From contig LCKE01000002.1 in the NCBI GenBank assembly GCA_001001205.1, positions 1 through 40,511 on the forward strand: DNA of 40,511 bases, given 5' to 3'. Below the pieces are notes generated by a model. It was given only the letters and a program-made list of their open reading frames with translations. It was not told the origin of the DNA and did not search any database. The translations under genes and the position numbers were made by a program. The stretch is from Parcubacteria group bacterium GW2011_GWF2_45_11 (GTDB lineage: Bacteria > Patescibacteriota > Patescibacteriia > UBA1558 > UBA10009). Position 1 is the stretch's first letter. Every line of letters starts with the position of its first letter. This document shows, piece after piece, positions 1 to 9,289 of this stretch.

Positions 1-160
1 ATAATTCCATGATCTCAAACTGGTTGATTTCGGCACAATCGTGAAGAAGCTGGTTTAAACGTTCTTTAATTAAGCCCTCAAGCACCCTTTTGCGGTATTT
101 GGGTATCCAAACGAAGTGATATTGGATGTCGTAAGTGGCGTTGCAAGTCTTTTTTCTCAT
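1..160 (-). mobile_element. tnpA: IS200/IS605-family transposase TnpA, N-terminal part, cut by window edge
   Basis: Reverse complement reads MRKKTCNATYDIQYHFVWIPKYRKRVLEGLIKERLNQLLHDCAEINQFEIMEL, with the HFVWIPKYRKRVL motif typical of TnpA_REP/Y1 transposases. Confidence 0.9.
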
Positions 161-212
161 GACTACATCCTATCATATTGCTCGCTTCGCTCGCAAAAGG
201 TGTCGCATTCAT

Positions 213-234
213 CTCCAGCCTTAAAAGGCTGGAG
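213..234. repeat. Perfect hairpin CTCCAGCCTT-AA-AAGGCTGGAG beside the IS200-like gene, likely an element-end hairpin
   Basis: 10-bp perfect inverted repeat about 50 bp upstream of the tnpA start. IS200/IS605 elements carry subterminal hairpins recognised by TnpA. Confidence 0.65.
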
Positions 235-366
235 TATTCTGCGACTTAAATAAATCAGGCATCTTTTTATAAGTTCAAATACCCTCTAGAAAAGGGGGTG
301 GGAAAAGGGCGGTCTTCAAACTATCAAACATTCATTTTTTTAAACTTAAATTAATTTAATTAAAAC

Positions 367-398
367 AACCCAACCCCCCAGTTCTTGGGAATCGGGTT
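367..398 (-). terminator. Probable rho-independent terminator of the HU gene
   Basis: AACCC/GGGTT and CCC/GGG stem on the minus strand, followed by GTTTTA, just past the HU stop codon. Confidence 0.5.
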
Positions 399-419
399 TT
401 TTAATGCTCAAAATTTAAT

Positions 420-698
420 TTATGATTTTAAGGCGTCTTTTAAGGCTTTGCCAGCCTTGAATTTTGGCACCACCACTTCAGGAATGTGAATTTTTTCTGA
501 AGGATTCTGGGGGTTGACGCCCATTCTGGCCGCTCTTTTCCGCGCCGAAAACGTACCAAAGCCGGTCAGAGTTACTTCGCCGCCCCCTTTGATGGTGGCG
601 GTAATAGTCTCTTCCACGGCGTCGAGAATTTCGGTGGTTTGATTTTTGGTTAAGCCGACTTTATTGGCGATCGCCTCGGCTAATTCAGCTTTATTCAT
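420..698 (-). CDS. hup: HU family DNA-binding protein
   Basis: 92 aa; MNKAELAEAIANKVGLTKNQ...GFGTFSARKRAARMGVNPQNPSEKIHIPEVVVPKFKAGKALKDAL is classic HU. Strong SD (AAGGAGG) upstream of the ATG. Confidence 0.97.
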   Translation of the reverse strand: MNKAELAEAIANKVGLTKNQTTEILDAVEETITATIKGGGEVTLTGFGTFSARKRAARMGVNPQNPSEKIHIPEVVVPKFKAGKALKDALKS

Positions 699-753
699 AG
701 AGCTTGCCTCCTTATAAGCTATTTTAGGAAAATAGCTGGTTTAATTATCTCCC

Positions 754-1551
754 TTAAATATATACCTTTTGATAAATTTTTTCAATTTTTACCGCCCGCC
801 TTTCAGGTGGCGCCGTTTCAATGAATAAAGCATTAACGTCAACTTCGCCCGTTTCCGGAATTTTAAAAACAATCGGCGAGTCATTTAAGAATTTTTCAAT
901 GATGATTTCTTTCTGGACGCCTAAAACTGATTCCGCCGGTCCCACCATGCCCACGTCGGTAATGTAAGCGGCGCCGGCAGGCAGAATTTTATCGTCAGCC
1001 GTGGGGATGTGCGTATGAGTGCCGATTACGGCGGAAACCCGGCCGTCCAGGTACCAGCCTAGCGCCATTTTTTCCGAAGTGGCCTCGGCGTGCATGTCAA
1101 CAATAATGGCCTGCAGATCGTTGAGATTGTGCTTGGCTAAAATATCGTCCGCCACCCTAAACGGGCATCTTAAATCCGTCTCATTCATAAAGACCCGGCC
1201 TAATAAGTTAATGACCAAAAGGTTCTGGCCGTTAACTTTAATGACGGCATAACCTTGATCAGATAAAGTACGCGGGTCGTTGGCCGGCGTGATCAGGAGG
1301 CTCTGGCTTAATTCAACGGCTTCAGCCACGTCTTCTTTTTTCCAGACATGGTTGCCGGAAGTAAAACAGTCAATGCCGATATTTTTCATTTCCGTCAAAG
1401 TTTTGGCCGTGACGCCCTTACCGTGAGCGATATTTTCCACGTTAGCCAGAATAACATCGGGCTGATATTTATTTTTCAGTTCAGGTAATATTTTAACCAT
1501 GGCCTGGCGGCCGATTTTGGCCACAATATCACCGAAGAAGAGAATTTTCAT
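754..1551 (-). CDS. ymdB: YmdB-family metallophosphoesterase
   Basis: 265 aa; starts MKILFFGDIVAKIGRQ, then NVENIAHGKG, SGNHVWKK, GTHTHIPTAD and DVGMVGP. Directly downstream of rny, as in Bacillus. Confidence 0.93.
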   Translation of the reverse strand: MKILFFGDIVAKIGRQAMVKILPELKNKYQPDVILANVENIAHGKGVTAKTLTEMKNIGIDCFTSGNHVWKKEDVAEAVELSQSLLITPANDPRTLSDQGYAVIKVNGQNLLVINLLGRVFMNETDLRCPFRVADDILAKHNLNDLQAIIVDMHAEATSEKMALGWYLDGRVSAVIGTHTHIPTADDKILPAGAAYITDVGMVGPAESVLGVQKEIIIEKFLNDSPIVFKIPETGEVDVNALFIETAPPERRAVKIEKIYQKVYI

Positions 1552-1631
1552 ATTAGGTAATCTGGGGGTAGGCGCTTGGGTCAGTAGTTATCTTAATAAT
1601 CGCAATAATCTGACCTGCCCAGGCTACTTGA

Positions 1632-3158
1632 TTATCTGGCATATTCAGTGATCCGTTTTTCTCTGATGACGTTCACTTTTATTTCGCCGGGGTATTTGAG
1701 CTCCGCTTCTATTTTATCGGCAATATCTCTGGCTAATTTGGTCGCCTGCCAGTCGTCAATTTCGTCGGGCGAAACAAAAACCCTAACTTCGCGTCCAGCC
1801 TGGATGGCAAAGGTTTTTTCCACGCCTTCAAAGGAGTTAGCCAGGGCTTCCAGCTCATCAAGTCTTTGCAGGTAATCTTCATAGCTGTCTTTTCTGGCGC
1901 CCCGCCTGGAACCGGAAATGGCGTCGGCCACTTTAACGATAATGCATTCCAAAGAGCTGGGAGCGTCTTCGTGGTGGCCTAAGGCGATATAAGCCAGTTC
2001 TTCCGGCAGGCCGAATTTTTTAAGAATGTCGTAACCGATTTGCGGGTGACCGCCTTGCACTTCATGGTCAACCGCCTTGCCAATATCATGAAACAGGCCG
2101 CCTTTTTTAGCCAAAGAAACGTCGGCGCCCAGTTCGGCCGCCAGCAAGCCGGAAAGATGAGCCACTTCCAGGGCGTGTTTTAACTGGTTTTGGCCGTAAC
2201 TGGTGCGGTACTTTAAGCGGCCTAAAATTTGAATTAATTTTGGATCCAGTCCGGCGATGCCGATTTCTCTGACGGCGTCTTCGCCAGCCTCTTTAATGTC
2301 TAGCGCCAGCTCCTTTTTAGCTTCCTCCACCGCCTGTTCAATGCGTCCCGGATGAATGCGGCCGTCAGCGATCAGCTTATCCAGGGTCCGTTTGGCCAGA
2401 TGCCTTCTGATGGGAGAAAAGCCGCTGACTAAGATGGCTTCGGGAGTGTCATCCACCACAATTTCCACGCCGGTCAGCTGTTCAATCGTTTTAATGTTTC
2501 TGCCCTCCCGGCCGATAATCCGTCCTTTCATTTCATCGTTCGGCAAATTAACCACCGTGGTGGTGGTTTCGGCGGCGTGGGAAGCGGCACAACGCTGGAT
2601 AACGGTTGAGAGCAAGTTTCTGGTTTTTTCTTCAATGAAATCCGAAGATTCCGCTTCCAGTTTTTTTACCCGTTCAACCAAATCTCCTTTGATTCTCAGT
2701 TCCACATTTTCCAAAAGAACCCTTTTAGCTTCTTCCTGAGTCAAACCGGAAATTTTTTCCAGTTTGGCCAGTTGGGTTTCTTTGATTTTGATGATTTCTT
2801 CTTTAATTTCTTCCGCTTTAGCGATCTTGTCGCGGAGATTTTGTTCTTTGTTTTCCAGCTCTAGCAGTTTTTGATCAAAAGCCGCTTCTCTTTTTTCCAT
2901 CCTGTCCTGCAGGTGCTTGATTTCATTGCGGCGTTCTTCCGTCTCTTTTTTGGCTTCATCTAAAGTAGCCAGAGCTTTGTCTTTGGCTTCCAGCAAAATT
3001 TCTTTTTGCCGGTTTTTGGCCTCACTGATCAGGGCCTCGGCTTTTCTTTCAGCCGAATCAACCTGCCGGACGGCGAATAATTTTCTGAAATAATAACCAA
3101 TAAAACCGCCGATGGCCAATCCGGCGATCAGGATTATAACTAACATGATTCCTTCCAT
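1632..3158 (-). CDS. rny: Ribonuclease Y
   Basis: 508 aa; N-terminal TM, coiled coil, KH domain (GRIIGREGRNIKTIEQLTGVEIVVDDTPEAI) and HD domain (HDIGKAVDHE). Confidence 0.97.
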   Translation of the reverse strand: MEGIMLVIILIAGLAIGGFIGYYFRKLFAVRQVDSAERKAEALISEAKNRQKEILLEAKDKALATLDEAKKETEERRNEIKHLQDRMEKREAAFDQKLLELENKEQNLRDKIAKAEEIKEEIIKIKETQLAKLEKISGLTQEEAKRVLLENVELRIKGDLVERVKKLEAESSDFIEEKTRNLLSTVIQRCAASHAAETTTTVVNLPNDEMKGRIIGREGRNIKTIEQLTGVEIVVDDTPEAILVSGFSPIRRHLAKRTLDKLIADGRIHPGRIEQAVEEAKKELALDIKEAGEDAVREIGIAGLDPKLIQILGRLKYRTSYGQNQLKHALEVAHLSGLLAAELGADVSLAKKGGLFHDIGKAVDHEVQGGHPQIGYDILKKFGLPEELAYIALGHHEDAPSSLECIIVKVADAISGSRRGARKDSYEDYLQRLDELEALANSFEGVEKTFAIQAGREVRVFVSPDEIDDWQATKLARDIADKIEAELKYPGEIKVNVIREKRITEYAR

Positions 3159-3393
3159 ATTGTTTTTCCTTTATCTTTGGAACCGGAATTCAAATTGTGA
3201 GATTAAAAACTGATCTTTAATGTTTTTTAAAGATTTAGCTCAGAAAGACTATTCAAGGTTTGAGTTCTATTTTTACCCACTCTAGGAGAGTAAATTAAGG
3301 TTTAAATAGGAGGAGTATTCTCCGTGCCGTCAGCGGTGATTTTAATCTCGGTCATTCAAAAGTTTCCGGATCATTAATTTTTTAAGTGTTTTG

Positions 3394-3422
3394 ATGATAA
3401 CACTAAATTTATTGATTGTCAA
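3394..3422 (-). promoter_or_regulatory. Sigma70-type promoter for the rny transcript
   Basis: Minus strand TTGACA - 17 nt - TATCAT. Implies a leader of roughly 230 nt before rny. Confidence 0.7.
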
Positions 3423-3762
3423 GTGTGTGGGGTGTCGCGTAGGTAGGTGTCATGTAGGTAGATTCAACCTTCAAGTGCAACACCTTGATTAAATACTTCT
3501 AATGGGGTTCTCAGAACATTCTACACTTTGCTATGGCGCTGGACTCAAAAAATACCTGTTTTACAAACTCAGAAACTCAGGCCACGTCAAAGAAGAAGCG
3601 ACTAGACATTAGTTTAGGGAGTTTAGACGTTACCGCTAATTTTGAATGGCAAGGTTTAAATGGACGAAGCTTACTTCAATAGTCTTTCTCTGTTGTGAGT
3701 GAAACAAGTAGGGACTAAAAAACTAGCTCATCAAATTATCTATAAAAATTCAATTAATAAAG

Positions 3763-4092
3763 GTGAAGCGGCTAACTTTTTTACAGTATAATATTGAGCC
3801 TAAAAGTCAGTTGCAAACAAATGGCGCAGGTATTTACAAGAAACTTGAGCAATGGTGGCCGGTAAAGCACAAGGTCGATATTCACAGAAAATTTCAGTTT
3901 AAACTGACTAGCGAGATTGAGGAAATGTTTGGTAATTTAAGGACATTCATCAGAAGAATGTACCATCATACTACCCCTAAATATCTGCCAGAATATGTGA
4001 GTGAATTTTGTATTAGATTTTTCTTACCGGAAATCTTCATTTCACCCAATAATTATTTGGCTAAAACATTATCTCTTGTACCAATTAGGTAG
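3763..4092 (+). pseudogene. Degraded IS1595/ISXO2-like transposase, C-terminal remnant
   Basis: TSEIEEMFGNLRTFIRRMYHHTTPKYLPEYVSEFCIRFFLPE resembles the C-terminus of IS1595-type DDE transposases. Upstream frames are full of stops. Confidence 0.6.
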
Positions 4093-4127
4093 GTATGCCC
4101 TCGATGGCGATTCGTTTGAGTTTAAGG

Positions 4128-4133
4128 TATAAT
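4128..4133 (+). promoter_or_regulatory. Perfect -10 box TATAAT, 6 nt before an ATG (probably leaderless start)
   Basis: GGTATAATGCCAATATGAGT; ATG at 4140. Confidence 0.5.
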
Positions 4134-4139
4134 GCCAAT

Positions 4140-4736
4140 ATGAGTTATAAAAAACCCATTGAAACAAAGGTGAAAATAGGCAAACTGGATTTTGTGACTG
4201 TTGCTCAAAAAACCGGGGTGGCCGGCGTCACCACCAAACAATTCAGGGATCAGGCAACGGCCGTTCTGCGTCAGGCCGGGTTTAACCCCTCGGATATAAA
4301 GGGCATATTAAACGGTTCCCGGCAGATGGAACACGCTACCTTAAAGAATATTTTTCAGACTTTACATAAGGCAAAAATTACCAGCCGGGGCGGCGGCACG
4401 GTTAAGGAATATGTCACCAAAGAAAAAAATCGTCAGCTGGGCCTGATTAGACTTCACTTAAGGGAAAGGGCCGATGAGAATCAATCGGCAGTTACTGGCG
4501 TCCCAAAGAGTGGCGTTGTGGCAGATCAATCTAAAAATCACCAGCCCGCCTTACCCCAAATATCGTTAGACGGTCCGGGCGGAATTAAAAAGGTTCACGG
4601 GCGACCCGTATCTCAGAATCCCCGGCTCAGCACAACAAAACCTGCTGTATCCGGAAAAATCGCCACGCCCGAAACTGATCAGGAAATCCAGTCTTTATTG
4701 GCTGAGGCGGAAAGCCATGATTTACCCCTAGATTAG
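4140..4736 (+). CDS. Hypothetical protein (track start 4095; 4140 ATG preferred)
   Basis: ORF MSYKKPIETKVKIGKLDFVTVAQKTGV...; the -10 box sits just before 4140, so codons 4095-4139 are probably not translated. Confidence 0.7.
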   Translation: MSYKKPIETKVKIGKLDFVTVAQKTGVAGVTTKQFRDQATAVLRQAGFNPSDIKGILNGSRQMEHATLKNIFQTLHKAKITSRGGGTVKEYVTKEKNRQLGLIRLHLRERADENQSAVTGVPKSGVVADQSKNHQPALPQISLDGPGGIKKVHGRPVSQNPRLSTTKPAVSGKIATPETDQEIQSLLAEAESHDLPLD

Positions 4737-4844
4737 GCCAAAAAACGGGTTGTTTTTACTCATTTAAAGTCTTTACAAGAACTGTTTTTTATGATAAATT
4801 TAGGTCATATAATCCTAATTTTTTTGTAGTTTTTAATTGAATTT

Positions 4845-5453
4845 ATGATTATTCATTATTTTGGTTTAGGCAGTTTTAGATTGCAAAGCAACGGCCTCTC
4901 CATCCTGCTTGATCCGGCGGATTCCAAAACCGGCATTAAAATGCCCCGCATGCAAAATGATCTGGTGCTTTATAGTCATCAGTCCAAAGATCCAGGGAGT
5001 TTAGAGAAAGCTTTGGTGATAAACTGCCCGGGCGAGTATGAAGCTAAAGGCTGTTTCGTTTACGGCATTCCCGTTAATCACGATGATGCGGGGCGGACGA
5101 TGTTTGTCATTGAAGTTGAAGGCATGCGATTGGCTTATTTGGGGGCTTTCACCCAGGCTCAATTTACCGAAGAGCAGTTGGACCGGCTCGAGGGCGTGGA
5201 CATTTTAATGTTGCCGGTTGGCGGCGGCGAATCTTTAAACAGCGAAAAAGCCGTTGAGCTGGTAAATCAAATTGAACCCAGGGTGGTCATCCCGATGTAT
5301 TATCAAATGCCGGGGTTAAAATTAAAGCTGGATCCGGTGGAAAAATTTAAAAAGGATTCCGCCTATAAATCGGAAACAGTTGATAAATATAAAATTGTTA
5401 AGAAAGATTTGCCTCAGGAAGAAACCAGACTGATAATCATTACTCCGTCTTAA
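4845..5453 (+). CDS. Metallo-beta-lactamase-fold protein (Lactamase_B_3-like) with degenerate metal site
   Basis: 202 aa; MIIHYFGLGSFRLQ...LLDP...PGEYEAKGCFVYGI...LMLPVGGGESLNSEKAVELVNQIEPRVVIPMYY follows the family pattern, but the metal-ligand motifs are altered. Confidence 0.75.
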   Translation: MIIHYFGLGSFRLQSNGLSILLDPADSKTGIKMPRMQNDLVLYSHQSKDPGSLEKALVINCPGEYEAKGCFVYGIPVNHDDAGRTMFVIEVEGMRLAYLGAFTQAQFTEEQLDRLEGVDILMLPVGGGESLNSEKAVELVNQIEPRVVIPMYYQMPGLKLKLDPVEKFKKDSAYKSETVDKYKIVKKDLPQEETRLIIITPS

Positions 5454-5458
5454 GTAGT

Positions 5459-6163
5459 ATGCCTCGGCTCACCCCTAAAGAAAAATTTACCATTGGGGCT
5501 TATGTGGCGCTCTTGACCATAGCTATTTTGATTATTTGGGGATTTTTTTTGAAGTATGAATTGAAAGTGGATAAATCTCAAGAGTCAGGCGATACCACCT
5601 GGCGGTCCATTAAAGCCAGTCTGGCGGATTTGCGCCTGGCCAGCGAGGCGGGTTTGGAGGTGTTTAAAAAAAACGTCAGCCTTAATGCCGGCGACAGCCA
5701 GCCAGCTTCAACTTTAGCGGAAAGTTTTGCCTCGTTAGCGCAGTTGGAATTGGCCAAAAAAAGAACTTTGGACTGGCAGAGGTGGTCCGACGACAGCGTG
5801 GATTTTAAATATCCCGCTGACTGGACGGTCGGAACAAGCACTAATCATCTGGTGTTTGATATAGGGTCGACTGTGGACCTAGCGGCGACCATGACCCTGA
5901 GTTTTTTGGAAAATACCGCGGGCTTAACCGCCAGGGAGTGGTGGCAGAGCTCGGGGATTGAGGGTTTGACGGCCTTGCCTTTGGAAAATTTGTGGCTTGA
6001 CGGCCAGCCGGCGGTGAAAATCGTTTTAAGCGATCGTGATCTGGTCTACAGTCCGGCTGGCGGGCAGATGCTGGAAATATCCATCAGCTATTTAAAAAAG
6101 ACCGAAGAATTATCCCAGCAGCTGAATGATTTTATGCTGATTCTAAATTTTTTAAGCGAGTAA
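5459..6163 (+). CDS. Hypothetical membrane-anchored protein
   Basis: 234 aa; one N-terminal TM segment (FTIGAYVALLTIAILIIWGFFL), soluble C-terminal domain with KYPADWTV. Confidence 0.75.
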   Translation: MPRLTPKEKFTIGAYVALLTIAILIIWGFFLKYELKVDKSQESGDTTWRSIKASLADLRLASEAGLEVFKKNVSLNAGDSQPASTLAESFASLAQLELAKKRTLDWQRWSDDSVDFKYPADWTVGTSTNHLVFDIGSTVDLAATMTLSFLENTAGLTAREWWQSSGIEGLTALPLENLWLDGQPAVKIVLSDRDLVYSPAGGQMLEISISYLKKTEELSQQLNDFMLILNFLSE

Positions 6164-6176
6164 TATATTTATATAT

Positions 6177-6272
6177 ATGAAACACAAACATTTGCCGTCA
6201 TTAATTGTTATCGCTTTAAGCGTAGCAAGCTTTGCCGTTCTGGTTTCGGTCTTAGGTTTGTTATTTGCCTAA
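6177..6272 (+). CDS. Putative small membrane peptide (31 aa)
   Basis: MKHKHLPSLIVIALSVASFAVLVSVLGLLFA; basic/His N-terminus plus one TM helix. Not in the supplied ORF track. Confidence 0.45.
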   Translation: MKHKHLPSLIVIALSVASFAVLVSVLGLLFA

Positions 6273-6467
6273 TGATTGAATTTTTTTGTTTTAATTCGGA
6301 CTATGACTGATTCCGTTCTTTTAGTCTTAAGTGAAAATAATAAGCAAAAAAAGTTTTCTGATCATCACGGTCGCGGCCTGGCTAGCTGACGCCGTTAACC
6401 GTTCAATCCGTGATGCAAGGAGCAGGCAACATTCTTTATTTTAAATTAATCGCCGTTTTTATTAAAT

Positions 6468-9098
6468 ATGAAAAAAAATTCCAAAAGCAAGAAACCAACT
6501 CCAGTGACGCCTAAAAAATCAAGTCCAAAAAACAAGGCGGTTTCGGACAAAAGCCTTTTTAGCAAAGACCAAAAATCCGCAGCTGCGCCGGCGCCCGCGG
6601 CTGTTTCAGCCGTGGCCGTCCCGGTCAAGCCCGGCCAGGCCAAAATTTTTGACAATAACCGCGGACAGATAGAAGTCCAGCCGATTGTTGATGAAATGAA
6701 AAGTTCCTACCTTGATTACGCCATGAGCGTTATCGTGGCCCGGGCTTTGCCAGACGTTAGAGACGGTTTAAAGCCTGTGCATCGGCGTATTTTGTATGCC
6801 ATGTGGAATGTCGGTTTAAAAGCCAACGCCAAATTCCGCAAATCGGCCACGGTCGTCGGCGAGGTCTTGGGCAAATACCATCCCCATGGCGACGCCGCTG
6901 TTTATGATTCCATGGTCAGAATGGCTCAGGATTTTGCCATGCGCTATCCCTTGGTTAACGGTCAGGGCAACTTTGGCTCCATGGACGGCGACCGGGCCGC
7001 GGCCATGAGATATACGGAAGCCAAGCTGGCAAAAATTTCCGAGGAGCTTCTGTTTGATTTGGAAAAAGACACGGTTGATTTTGTGCCTAATTATGACGGT
7101 TCGCAAAAAGAACCTCTGGTCTTGCCGGCCAAGCTCCCGAGCCTGCTCTTAAACGGTTCAGTAGGCATTGCCGTGGGCATGGCCACCAATATTCCGCCGC
7201 ATAACTTAAGCGAATTAATCGACGGCACCATTCATTTAATCGACCATCCCGGCGCGACCGTTGATGATTTGATGCAGTTTATCAAAGGCCCTGATTTTCC
7301 CACCGGCGCCACCGTCTTTGACATTAACGAAATCAAGTCCGCCTACGCCACCGGCAAGGGTGCTATTGTCATCAGGGCTAACGCCGAAATCGTTGAGTCC
7401 AAGGGTGGGACTTTTAAAATCATCGTTTCCGAAATTCCCTACCAGGTCAATAAGTCCGTGTTGTTGGAAAAAATCGCCGAGCTGGTTAAAGACAAAAAAC
7501 TGGACGGCATCCGGGATTTAAGGGATGAGTCCGATAAAGATGGCGTGAGAATCGTGGTGGAGCTTAAAAAAGACGCCTATCCCAAGAAAGTTTTGAACGC
7601 TTTATTCAAGCATACCCAGTTGCAGGACACTTTTCACGTGAATCTGTTGGCCTTAATTGACGGTCTCCAGCCGAAAGTTTTAACCTTAAAGATGGTTTTA
7701 GAGGAATACGTCAAACACCGGCAGGTTGTGGTTTTAAGAAGAACCCAGTTTGATTTGGACAAGGCCAAAGACCGGGCCCATATTTTGGAAGGCCTGGCCA
7801 AGGCTTTGGAGCATATAGACAAAATAATCGCCATGATCAAAAAATCCAAGGATAAAGAGGCGGCCAAGGATAATTTGATCAAGCAGTTTAAGTTTAGTGA
7901 ACGCCAGGCCGTGGCTATTTTGGAAATGAAGCTGCAGCAGCTGGCCAATCTGGAAAGATTACGGGTGGAAGAAGAGCTCAAGGAAAAGAGAAAGTTGATT
8001 AAAGAATTAAGCGAAATCATCAGCAGTTCCAAGAAAGTTTTAACCATCATTAAAGCGGAACTTACGGAGATTAAAGAAAAATACGGCGATGAGCGCAAGA
8101 CTAAAGTGGTCAAGTCGGCCGTGGGTCAGTTTACCACCGAAGATTTGATACCCAACGAACAAAGCATCATCATGTCCACCAAGGACGGCTACATCAAGCG
8201 TTTGCCGACAGATACTTTTAAAGTGCAAAGTCGCGGCGGCAAGGGCGTGATCGGCCAGACCACCAAAGAAGAGGATATGGTAGAGTTTATGTTTTCGGCC
8301 ATGACGCACGCCGATATTATGTTTTTTACCTCGCGCGGCCGCTTATTCCAGCTTAAGGCTTACGAAATTCCGCAAACCACTAGAACCGCCAAGGGACAGG
8401 CGATCGTCAATTTTTTACAGCTGGCGCCCGAAGAAAAGGTTTCGGCCATTTTATCCACTGAAGACATTTCCAATTATAAATATCTGGTGATGGTGACCAG
8501 GCAGGGCTTAATTAAAAAAGTCGCCATTGATAAGTTTCAAAACGTCCGACGCTCGGGTCTGATCGCCATTAAGCTAAAAGACGGCGACGCTTTGCAATGG
8601 GTCAAGCCTTCTACCGGCAAAGATAACGTTGTCCTGGTTTCGGCCCAGGGCCAGGCCATCCGATTTAAAGAGGAAGGCGTCAGGGCCATGGGCCGCGGCG
8701 CCGCCGGGGTGCGCGGTATTAAGTTCAAACAAAAGAGCGACGGCGTGGTCGGCATGGACATTTTGTATCAAGGCAAAGCCGGAACCGACGAACAATTGTT
8801 GGTGGTCATGGTCAACGGTTACGGTAAGCGTACGCCGCTCAAGGAATATAAAGTGCAGGGCCGGGGCGGGACCGGCATTAAAACCGCCACCGTGACCGAT
8901 AAAACCGGCAACATTGAATCAGCTTTTATCGTCAAGGCTAAACTGGCAAACGAGGATCTGATTATCATTTCCGACAAGGGCCAGGTCATCCGACTGCCGT
9001 TAAAGTCAGTCAACGTCATCGGCCGGGCCACCCAGGGCGTGAGATTAATGAGGTTTAAGGAAGCGGGTGATAACGTTGCCTCGGTGACTTTCATTTAA
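6468..9098 (+). CDS. gyrA: DNA gyrase subunit A
   Basis: 876 aa; [41 protein letters not shown] active-site region, GyrA-box-like QSRGGKG, C-terminal blades. N-terminal Lys/Pro/Ala-rich extension of about 70 aa. Confidence 0.97.
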   Translation: MKKNSKSKKPTPVTPKKSSPKNKAVSDKSLFSKDQKSAAAPAPAAVSAVAVPVKPGQAKIFDNNRGQIEVQPIVDEMKSSYLDYAMSVIVARALPDVRDGLKPVHRRILYAMWNVGLKANAKFRKSATVVGEVLGKYHPHGDAAVYDSMVRMAQDFAMRYPLVNGQGNFGSMDGDRAAAMRYTEAKLAKISEELLFDLEKDTVDFVPNYDGSQKEPLVLPAKLPSLLLNGSVGIAVGMATNIPPHNLSELIDGTIHLIDHPGATVDDLMQFIKGPDFPTGATVFDINEIKSAYATGKGAIVIRANAEIVESKGGTFKIIVSEIPYQVNKSVLLEKIAELVKDKKLDGIRDLRDESDKDGVRIVVELKKDAYPKKVLNALFKHTQLQDTFHVNLLALIDGLQPKVLTLKMVLEEYVKHRQVVVLRRTQFDLDKAKDRAHILEGLAKALEHIDKIIAMIKKSKDKEAAKDNLIKQFKFSERQAVAILEMKLQQLANLERLRVEEELKEKRKLIKELSEIISSSKKVLTIIKAELTEIKEKYGDERKTKVVKSAVGQFTTEDLIPNEQSIIMSTKDGYIKRLPTDTFKVQSRGGKGVIGQTTKEEDMVEFMFSAMTHADIMFFTSRGRLFQLKAYEIPQTTRTAKGQAIVNFLQLAPEEKVSAILSTEDISNYKYLVMVTRQGLIKKVAIDKFQNVRRSGLIAIKLKDGDALQWVKPSTGKDNVVLVSAQGQAIRFKEEGVRAMGRGAAGVRGIKFKQKSDGVVGMDILYQGKAGTDEQLLVVMVNGYGKRTPLKEYKVQGRGGTGIKTATVTDKTGNIESAFIVKAKLANEDLIIISDKGQVIRLPLKSVNVIGRATQGVRLMRFKEAGDNVASVTFI

Positions 9099-9120
9099 CT
9101 TAAAGTTTAGGTCAGTCAAA

Positions 9121-9147
9121 CAAGGTCCGGCTCCCGGATCTTGTTTT
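9121..9147 (+). terminator. gyrA terminator
   Basis: CAAGGTCCGG-CTC-CCGGATCTTG stem followed by TTTT. Confidence 0.75.
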
Positions 9148-9214
9148 AATTAAAAACCTTTTAATTAAAAACCTTAATTAAAAACCTTAATTAAAAACCT
9201 TAATTAAAAACCTT
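9144..9214. repeat. Tandem repeat of TTAATTAAAAACC, five copies (two 15 bp, three 13 bp)
   Basis: Direct reading of (TT)TTAATTAAAAACC x5. Confidence 0.95.
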
Positions 9215-9289
9215 GTCAGCCTGCTGATAACATGCTATGCTGAGGTACTATTATTCATCGTTACCCGTAACTTATAATTTATTACACCT

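Noticed and set aside
6362-6414. ATCACGG...CCGTGAT inverted repeat before gyrA as riboswitch
   Set aside because: Only 7 bp with a long loop; no recognised motif.
6816-9094. Multiple antisense ORFs inside gyrA
   Set aside because: Expected shadow ORFs opposite a long codon-biased gene.
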